Assembly (NCBI GenBank): GCA_036504535.1
Contig: DASXUY010000042.1
Span: forward strand, 1-64,000
Direction: 5' to 3'
Length of the DNA stretch: 64,000 nucleotides
Source: JARLGU01 sp036504535
GTDB lineage: Bacteria > Armatimonadota > Armatimonadia > Armatimonadales > Capsulimonadaceae
Shown piece by piece: positions 60,969 through 64,000 of the stretch. Below the pieces are notes generated by a model. It searched no databases, was not told the DNA's origin, and saw nothing but the letters and a program-made list of their open reading frames with translations. Position 1 is the stretch's first letter; each line of letters begins with the position of its first letter. The position numbers were made by a program, and so were the translations under genes.

Positions 60969-62138
60969 CTACTTGCGTGGCGCGAATATGATGTCGTGCG
61001 AGTGCTCGCCCATGAGCAGTGAGCTTGGATTTGCGGGGTCCAGCGTCCCCTTCGAGTTGATAGAGTACAACGACAGCATGTTGTACTGAAAGTTGAGACC
61101 GAACGCGAACCGGCCGCTCGGGTCAAGGCGAAATGTTGCCGGACCGCCGGCGCCGGGTGCCGATACCGGGTCGTTCAGGTCGAACGTGCCATCTTCCTGG
61201 ATGGCAAACTGCATGATCGAGTTGTAGCGATAGCGGGCCACGTATGCGTACCGGCCGTCGCGGCTGACCTGGAGCGATGTCGGCTGTCGTCCCAGTCCGC
61301 CGGTCGCTGGGCCAAGACGCTTAAGGGTGCCGTCCGGCTTCACCTGGAAGCGGTCGACGCTCTGTCCCAAGCTGTCCACACACCAAACGTAACGTCCGTG
61401 CGGGTCCACATGCGCCTCCATTGGGCCGGGGCCTGTTTCGACGAACGGCGGCGAAAGCGGGGTCAATGTGCCGTTGGAGTTCACCTTCATCTGGTACAGG
61501 CGGCGCTGCCGGAAATAGGTTGCGTACGCGTATTTGCCGTTGCTAGAAAGCGTGTTCAGCGACCCGATAACCCCGCCAGGGACCATGGGCGGATTGAGCG
61601 GTACCGGAAGGCCGTCGGTGCCGATCCGAAACTGGCTGATCCCGTCGTTGGTGCTCACATACAGGAACCGGTCGTCGTCGCTCATCAGCATTCCGAAGGG
61701 CGACTTCCCGGTGGGTTGCTTGTGGCTCGGCTGCGGCTTCACCCAGCCTTTGTCGTCGAGCTTGCAGGGCATGATAGTGGGCGAACCTTCCCGGCCCATC
61801 CAGATTGGTGTGCAGCCGAGGTACATCCACTTGCCGGACTTGGTGGCGATGCCCGAATCGGTGCGGCAGCCAAGGTCGCCCGCCTTAGCGATGGGGACAT
61901 TCTTAACGTCGCCAGTATCGGTCACTTTGTAGCCTGTCAGGCCGTCGCCAAGGATATAGAAGTAGCGAAATGCGGCCGTAGAGAAGTTGACTGATCCCGA
62001 AGGAGCGTATGGACCCGGCGTCGCAATTCCGCCTACGTGCGTGTCTACCGCAGGGTGGCTCTTCATGACGTAGCCGACTGCCGCCGCGCCTACGGACAAT
62101 GTGGCTACGATTGCGACGACCAGGGTCTTCTTGTTCAC
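60969..62138 (-). CDS. Lactonase-fold seven-bladed beta-propeller protein
   Basis: A 389-residue protein with an N-terminal membrane or signal segment (TLVVAIVATLSVGAAAVGYV) and repeated YVN/YVS-type blades (FLYVSTNDGISQFRIGTDG, YAYATYFRQRRLYQMKVNSNG, YVWCVDSLGQSVDRFQVKPDG, YAYVARYRYNSIMQFAIQEDG). This is the 6-phosphogluconolactonase/Lactonase (PF10282) pattern. As it seems exported, cytoplasmic phosphogluconolactone hydrolysis is unlikely. It starts with GTG, and its GTGA overlaps the def stop codon, giving translational coupling. Confidence 0.75.
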   Translation of the reverse strand: MNKKTLVVAIVATLSVGAAAVGYVMKSHPAVDTHVGGIATPGPYAPSGSVNFSTAAFRYFYILGDGLTGYKVTDTGDVKNVPIAKAGDLGCRTDSGIATKSGKWMYLGCTPIWMGREGSPTIMPCKLDDKGWVKPQPSHKQPTGKSPFGMLMSDDDRFLYVSTNDGISQFRIGTDGLPVPLNPPMVPGGVIGSLNTLSSNGKYAYATYFRQRRLYQMKVNSNGTLTPLSPPFVETGPGPMEAHVDPHGRYVWCVDSLGQSVDRFQVKPDGTLKRLGPATGGLGRQPTSLQVSRDGRYAYVARYRYNSIMQFAIQEDGTFDLNDPVSAPGAGGPATFRLDPSGRFAFGLNFQYNMLSLYSINSKGTLDPANPSSLLMGEHSHDIIFAPRK

Positions 62139-62635
62139 TTCTTCTTCCTCGGGAAGAGGTCGGTCTTCATGTCGGCGACACGGTCAAGGAACAGGATGCC
62201 GTCAAGGTGGTCGATTTCGTGCTGCAGGACCACGGCTTCAAAGCCCTCTGCGGCAATCCGCACCGGGGCGAGGTCTGTGTCGAGCGCTTCAACGACGACG
62301 CACTCATGGCGACTTATGTTCGCCGTGTAATCCGGCAGGCTCAGGCACCCTTCGCGAAACACCTGCGAGCCAGACTTTTCAACGATGCGTGGGTTGACCA
62401 GCGCGAGCAGACCATGGCCAGCCGGGTATTTCGGGTTGCGCGACGTGTCCACGATCGCGACCCGCACCAGCGCTCCGATTTGTGGCGCGGCAATGCCCAC
62501 GGTGCGAGGCGGGCATGCGTCCATGGTGTCGAGCAGGTCCTGCACGACGTCGCGGACAGCCGCCTCATCGAATAGCTCGTCGCAACGCGTCTTCAGGCGT
62601 GCGTCAGGGTAGTAAACGATCTCGCGGACGGCCAC
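62135..62635 (-). CDS. def: Peptide deformylase
   Basis: A 166-residue metalloenzyme that removes the formyl group from nascent proteins. All three motifs are present: GIAAPQIG (47-54), EGCLSLP (95-101) and HEIDH (139-143), with metal ligands Cys97, His139 and His143 and catalytic Glu140. The start is placed at GTG 62635: it follows a GGAG site and shares a base with the stop codon of the ACT gene (TAGTG), and the protein then has normal length. A longer frame into the ACT gene is not needed. Confidence 0.92.
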   Translation of the reverse strand: MAVREIVYYPDARLKTRCDELFDEAAVRDVVQDLLDTMDACPPRTVGIAAPQIGALVRVAIVDTSRNPKYPAGHGLLALVNPRIVEKSGSQVFREGCLSLPDYTANISRHECVVVEALDTDLAPVRIAAEGFEAVVLQHEIDHLDGILFLDRVADMKTDLFPRKKK

Positions 62636-63162
62636 TAGAGGGTCTCCGTTTCGATCTCGCGGGACGATACATCCACTCCGAGTTTCTTCGCAGCATTGGA
62701 CAGGTGGTCTGGAAGAGTTTCCCAATCGCCGCCTGCGGTTTGAATCAACATGACGTAGACCGGTCGCCCCGGTGCCCCTGCAACCCGTGTATCGAGATCG
62801 GTGATGTTCGCGCCTCGCTCTGCGAGCAGCGACGTGATCGTGTGAACGATACCTGGCTGGTCCGCGCCGTACACCGAGATGATATGGTCGGCGTTCACCT
62901 CTGCCTCTTCAGCGTCATCGGGGATTTCGTAAACGGCAACATGGAGATCAAGCGATGCGCTTACCGGGGCCAAAATAGCCTCAAGCTGGGCGACGGTTGC
63001 GCCGTCCGGAAGGGTCGCTGCGATCATGTTGGCGAATGCGCCCCGGAGCCGCGTCATCGTCACATCGTCGAGGTTGCCGCCGATTTCGTAGACCGCCTTG
63101 GTCAACGCCGCGATAATTCCGGGCCGGTCTTTGCCACCGATAGCCGTAATAATGATGTTCAT
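62635..63162 (-). CDS. Tandem ACT-domain protein (GcvR-like)
   Basis: A 175-residue protein of two ACT domains: IIITAIGGKDRPGIIAALTK at the start and HIISVYGADQPGIVHTITSL in the middle, each with the G-x-D-x-PGI ligand loop. This is the plan of GcvR-like amino-acid-responsive regulators. The effector is probably an amino acid such as glycine or serine. AGAGG lies 6 bases before the ATG. It is the first gene of the operon with def, lactonase-like and hemC. Confidence 0.82.
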   Translation of the reverse strand: MNIIITAIGGKDRPGIIAALTKAVYEIGGNLDDVTMTRLRGAFANMIAATLPDGATVAQLEAILAPVSASLDLHVAVYEIPDDAEEAEVNADHIISVYGADQPGIVHTITSLLAERGANITDLDTRVAGAPGRPVYVMLIQTAGGDWETLPDHLSNAAKKLGVDVSSREIETETL

Positions 63163-63440
63163 GGAAGCCTCTTGACCCCTGAGCGGGGGAACGTAGCAAT
63201 AGGATACCCGATTGGGTGGAGTGGGGGAGTTTTGAGTGCTGGTTCGGCTGGGTGCCAGCGAGTTGATCCTGGAGGAAAGGAACGAACCTCTCTTCCCACT
63301 TCGTGGGCCCCTTCTCCCCTAAAGGGACGACAAAGAGTCGGGAGTTTGGCGAAGCGCGGTGTAATGGGCCTGTTCCCTCGTCCATTCCGACTAAGGTTGT
63401 ATCACCTTTGAACTGTGCCCAACGCCATGGGCCGACGAGA

Positions 63441-63490
63441 GCCTGGCGACTAAAGGCGCGGCTGGGAAAAGCGGATCGTCGGCCTCCGCC
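63441..63490 (+). repeat. REP-like palindromic element, copy d
   Basis: GCCTGGCGACTAAAGGCGCG and the following GGCTGGGAAAAGCGGATCG match copy a (15815-15869) in the same orientation, 47 kb away, so the family is dispersed. The stem is degraded here. Confidence 0.65.
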
Positions 63491-63634
63491 GACTCGGAAA
63501 GGAGCCGCAAAGCGGCTTCCGGAACGATCGCAGCGTTTGCGCAACTCGATTCCCCCCGCTCGCTTAAAGCTCGCCGCCCCCGCGAGCAGGGGCTGTGTTG
63601 TCCGGCTCCTGCTTGGCGGGCTGGGTTCGTGGCT

Positions 63635-63690
63635 GTTTTGCGCGTTTTGCGTTGCGCAACGCGATTCTTTTTTTGCGCGCAAAATTGTGA
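63635..63690 (-). repeat. Dispersed palindromic repeat (GCGTTGCGCAACGC family)
   Basis: Reverse-complement copy of the core in the 20473-20937 tandem repeats, with TTTTGCGCGTTTTGCGTTGC followed by GCAACGCGATTC. The interval 63163-64000 has no convincing gene: it holds this repeat, REP copy d, and an AT-rich tail from about 63840 to 63930. Confidence 0.75.
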
Positions 63691-64000
63691 GCATAGTTAC
63701 GTTGTGAATATTTGGGCGTTTGCGAATCGCACTATTCATGAATATTGTAGTAAGTTATGTTACATTTTGGCACGACGATGACGGGCGATAGCATTTGTGA
63801 AGGTGCAGATGCGTCGGAACGCATTTGGGCGGCCACTTTGGGCTTGTTGCCTTGATGTTAGTATACCACGTTTGGTTCAATATGTCAATATATATAGTCT
63901 GTTTGTTTATATAGTAAAACAGATGTTTGCTAATAGGTCAACCGTCAACCATGGTGCCGGGGGAGGTTAGGATTTGTCGGGTGCGTGAGCGATTGTCTGA

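Noticed and set aside
62482..63411. 309-codon plus-strand frame opposite def and the ACT gene
   Set aside because: Antisense to two motif-verified genes.
1..64000. tRNA or rRNA genes
   Set aside because: No T-arm GGTTCGA-type context with a matching acceptor stem and no rRNA core sequence was recognised by eye; a dedicated scan could still find one.

Overview
This window looks like a chromosomal segment of an Armatimonadota bacterium (Capsulimonas/Chthonomonas-like). The placement is inferred from gene style: five prepilin-type proteins share the helix FTLIELLVVIAIIAILAA followed by a PVFAxAREKARQ segment and a C-terminal H-x9-DG motif, GntR/LacI chimeric regulators are abundant, and many carbohydrate-active enzymes sit beside a large multi-spanning permease resembling DUF6785. 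No rRNA or tRNA was seen, so the phylum is not proven.

Layout. 1-6.3 kb: minus-strand block GH43, GH42-like, GntR/LacI regulator, pseudopilin. 6.3-13.1 kb: corrinoid-dependent one-carbon cluster (corrinoid protein, MetV-MetF fusion, MeTr/DHPS-fold methyltransferase, amidohydrolase, UroD-type methyltransferase, then a terminator) with a divergent AraC regulator. 13-21 kb: repeat-rich region with a lytic transglycosylase, a RAYT-like transposase between inverted REP-like elements, a roughly 234-bp tandem duplication, small membrane proteins and two ankyrin-repeat proteins. 21-26.2 kb: GH127 with divergent AraC, then a MarR/MFS pair sharing an operator-like motif. 26.2-27.5 kb: FlxA-like protein, glutaredoxin with a consensus promoter, a 37-aa basic peptide and an Hfq-like protein. 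27.5-32 kb: second GntR/LacI, pseudopilin and secreted beta-propeller enzyme. 32-33.7 kb: NudC and nucleoside hydrolase. 34-53.7 kb: third GntR/LacI, two pseudopilins and a long saccharide-degradation operon (GH43, lyase, permease, GH29, lyase, GH43-like, GH29, alpha/beta hydrolase, SGNH esterase). 53.8-55.5 kb: a complete insertion sequence with inverted repeats, a 19-bp target duplication and a passenger gene. 55.5-59 kb: LacI, pseudopilin and clan GH-A enzyme. 59-63.2 kb: housekeeping genes (DUF1287, hemC, lactonase-like, def, ACT). The last 0.8 kb is repeat-bearing non-coding DNA.

How the parts work together. Four times the order is LacI-type or GntR/LacI regulator, pseudopilin, with carbohydrate enzymes next to the pair. 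Each regulator has a TTGACA-type promoter and its own, different inverted repeat. This suggests self-regulated sugar-sensing modules in which a pilin-like surface protein is co-produced with enzymes for one glycan. In the large cluster the lyases and esterases carry export signals while the fucosidases and GH43 enzymes do not. The inferred route is external cleavage, uptake (possibly by the DUF6785-like permease) and cytoplasmic trimming. The corrinoid cluster has the parts to move methyl groups onto tetrahydrofolate and lies beside glycan genes, so demethylation of methylated plant or algal compounds is a testable hypothesis. All functions are read from sequence motifs by eye; no database search was run.
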